Source of the DNA: CAYFHQ01 sp964342805
Lineage (GTDB): Bacteria; Bacillota; Clostridia; Peptostreptococcales; Acidaminobacteraceae
Length of the DNA: 13,454 nt
Reading direction: 5' to 3'
Assembly (NCBI GenBank): GCA_964342805.1
Contig: CAYFHQ010000103.1
Location: 1 to 13,454 of the forward strand
Shown here: one piece after another, positions 12,458-13,454 of the stretch
How the letters are laid out: every line of letters begins with the position of its first letter
Numbering within the stretch: the first letter of the stretch is position 1
Notes under the pieces: model-generated
Databases searched by the model: none
What the model was told of the DNA's origin: nothing
What the model saw: only the letters and a program-made list of their open reading frames with translations
Translations under genes and position numbers: made by a program

Positions 12458-12959
12458 GTGAAAATTATGAGAAAAGTTGCGAGTGTCATTCTCTTGCTTG
12501 TCCTGCTAGTGGGATGTGTGGCGCTCCAGCCTCTCAAGGTGGGATTTTCAGTTGGATTAACCGGTTTATTGGCCAATGAAGGCGTGTCTGCCAGGTATGG
12601 ATTTACCTTGGCAATAGAAGAAGTGAATGCTGCAGGGGATGTCAATGGCCAGCTCCTTGACCCTGCGATCAAGGACGACGCTTTCAATTATTGAGGCAGA
12701 AATCCTCAAATTAATGAAAAGGTTGGAAGAAGGCAAACTGAGCAAATCAGCCCTGGACCTCTACATTAATGAAGTAGAGGAGTCCAGCAAAATCATGTTG
12801 ACCACCCTTGGACGGGCTTATGGGTCGACAGGCCTGGGCCTGAATATTGTTCAAAATATGGTAACCACCATTTTTGACGGAACCATCCACTATGAGGCCA
12901 AGCGAGGTGGCAGTCGATTTGTAGTGTATTTGCCGATGGAATTTGCTAATAAGCAATAA
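12458..12959 (+). pseudogene. Remnant of a binding-protein/histidine-kinase fusion gene
   Basis: Frame 1 starts at GTG 12458 (GGAAAGGG 5 nt upstream) with a lipoprotein signal ending LVGC, then 'LKVGFSVGLTGLLANEGVSARYGFTLAIEEVNAAGDVNG', the N-terminus of a Leu/Ile/Val-type binding protein, and stops at 12694. In another frame, from about 12681 to the stop at 12959, is kinase sequence: 'LEEGKLSKSALDLYINEVEESSKIMLTTL', matching the region just after the H-box of the neighbouring kinase, then at once 'GSTGLGLNIV', the G2 box. The rest of the binding domain, both membrane parts, the H-box, N-box and G1 box are gone. So at least two internal deletions, one out of frame, have destroyed a gene of the kind 'binding protein fused to kinase'. 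Confidence 0.88.
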
Positions 12960-12994
12960 AAGTTCTCGATTTTTCTAAAAGTCGGGAACTTTTT
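12959..12994 (+). terminator. Intrinsic terminator after the kinase remnant
   Basis: An 11-bp stem (AAAGTTCTCGA with TCGGGAACTTT, 12959-12969 with 12982-12992), one T-G pair, 12-nt loop, then TTG. It begins inside the stop codon of the remnant, so it is the original terminator of the decayed gene. Confidence 0.8.
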
Positions 12995-13057
12995 GTCGTT
13001 TAGGGCGTCTAATCACTGAAGGACAACACATCATATGAATATGAGGAGAAGAATAAA

Positions 13058-13454
13058 ATGAAAAAACTAATGGTATTGGTGATGGTGGGCACCATTTCGA
13101 TGATGGGCGTTATGGCTTTTGCAGACCAACCCGTAAAAGCGGTTCCAGTTCTGATTTCAGCACCAATTGAAAAAAATGTGTCCACGGAGATTTTCTACAA
13201 TGAACTGGCCATTGAAACGTCCCTGGAAATTGAACGGATCAATGCGGTGTCCATGTTACCCCTGAATGATGTGGCTACAGCAATGGGATACACCGTTACA
13301 TGGAACAGCGAAAACCGAACGGTTGAAATCAGGCAGGGAGCCCAGTGGACATCCATTACTATTGGCGAAAACAAGTACTTTAAGAACAGCATGGACCCTT
13401 TGTCCCTGAGTGCGGAACCACCTATTATTTATGGTCGTACCTATGTGCCAGTGG
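13058..13454 (+). CDS. Secreted copper-amine-oxidase-N (stalk) domain protein, partial
   Basis: 132 residues are visible and the gene runs off the window. A signal peptide (MKKLMVLVMVGTISMMGVMAFA, cleavage probably after residue 22, AFA-DQ) is followed by a stalk domain: 'SMLPLNDVATAMGYTVTWNSENRTVEI' and 'PPIIYGRTYVPV' are the usual repeat wording of the copper-amine-oxidase N-terminal-like domain (PF07833), which in Bacillota is a cell-surface module and not an enzyme. Start ATG 13058 follows GAGGAGAAG (13043-13051). No clear promoter is seen between the terminator and the gene. Its catalytic or binding partner domain, if any, lies beyond 13454. Confidence 0.85.
   Translation, partial: MKKLMVLVMVGTISMMGVMAFADQPVKAVPVLISAPIEKNVSTEIFYNELAIETSLEIERINAVSMLPLNDVATAMGYTVTWNSENRTVEIRQGAQWTSITIGENKYFKNSMDPLSLSAEPPIIYGRTYVPV

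Noticed and set aside
12443..12694. Reading the 78-83 codon lipoprotein frame as an intact small gene
   Set aside because: Its sequence is the N-terminal fifth of a known binding-protein family and is cut off exactly where kinase sequence in another frame begins, so decay explains it better.

Overview
The window looks like a chromosomal piece of an anaerobic, clostridia-like member of the Bacillota. The grounds are strong AGGAGG-type ribosome sites, TTG/GTG starts, a cysteine T-box riboswitch, a 7-1-7 Fur box of the Bacillus type, a DUF3793-flavodoxin pair and a copper-amine-oxidase-N-type surface protein. The genus cannot be fixed from the sequence. I see no insertion sequence, CRISPR array, phage gene or plasmid gene; most of the window is ordinary core and near-core DNA.

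Layout. At 1-141 lie two minus-strand tRNA genes (Leu-GAG, then Ala-UGC, cut by the window edge) behind a consensus promoter. At 288-1181 are a small zinc-ribbon/helix-turn-helix protein and a DUF4269 nucleotidyltransferase-like protein, facing a minus-strand YbjQ-family gene (1259-1573) across a shared terminator. At 1656-2998 is an iron-responsive unit: a promoter with a perfect Fur box at its start point, a DUF3793 protein, a flavodoxin and a terminator. At 3112-4959 a nucleoside hydrolase and a ribokinase form a tight pair that would turn nucleosides into base plus ribose 5-phosphate. At 4966-7022 is a cysteine biosynthesis operon: consensus promoter, T-box leader (UGC specifier, UGGA acceptor-binding bulge, both fitting tRNA-Cys), cysK, cysE and a bidirectional terminator that also closes the opposing deoxynucleoside kinase gene (7050-7769).

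At 8016-9486 come a short M50 site-2-type membrane protease and a stand-alone SagB/ThcOx-type nitroreductase-fold protein. At 9509-12380 a membrane histidine kinase (minus) and an RbsB-like sugar-binding lipoprotein (plus) diverge from a small region whose two predicted -10 elements overlap on a palindromic GTATAC. No transporter permease or ATPase and no response regulator is next to them, which suggests a binding-protein-coupled sensor. At 12458-12959 is a wreck of a related gene: an amino-acid-type binding-lipoprotein N-terminus joined out of frame to two leftover pieces of a histidine kinase of the same subfamily as the intact one. The window ends inside a secreted stalk-domain protein (13058 onward).

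Several starts were moved from the longest reading frame using ribosome sites and predicted transcription starts: 288 rather than 279, 576 rather than 534, 1573 rather than 1576, 2465 rather than 2456, 5402 rather than 5345, 11337 rather than 11394, and 12458 rather than 12443. The best candidates for new biology are the divergent kinase/binding-protein pair with its decayed paralogue, and the Fur-controlled DUF3793-flavodoxin operon. No complete, clearly undescribed system is visible.
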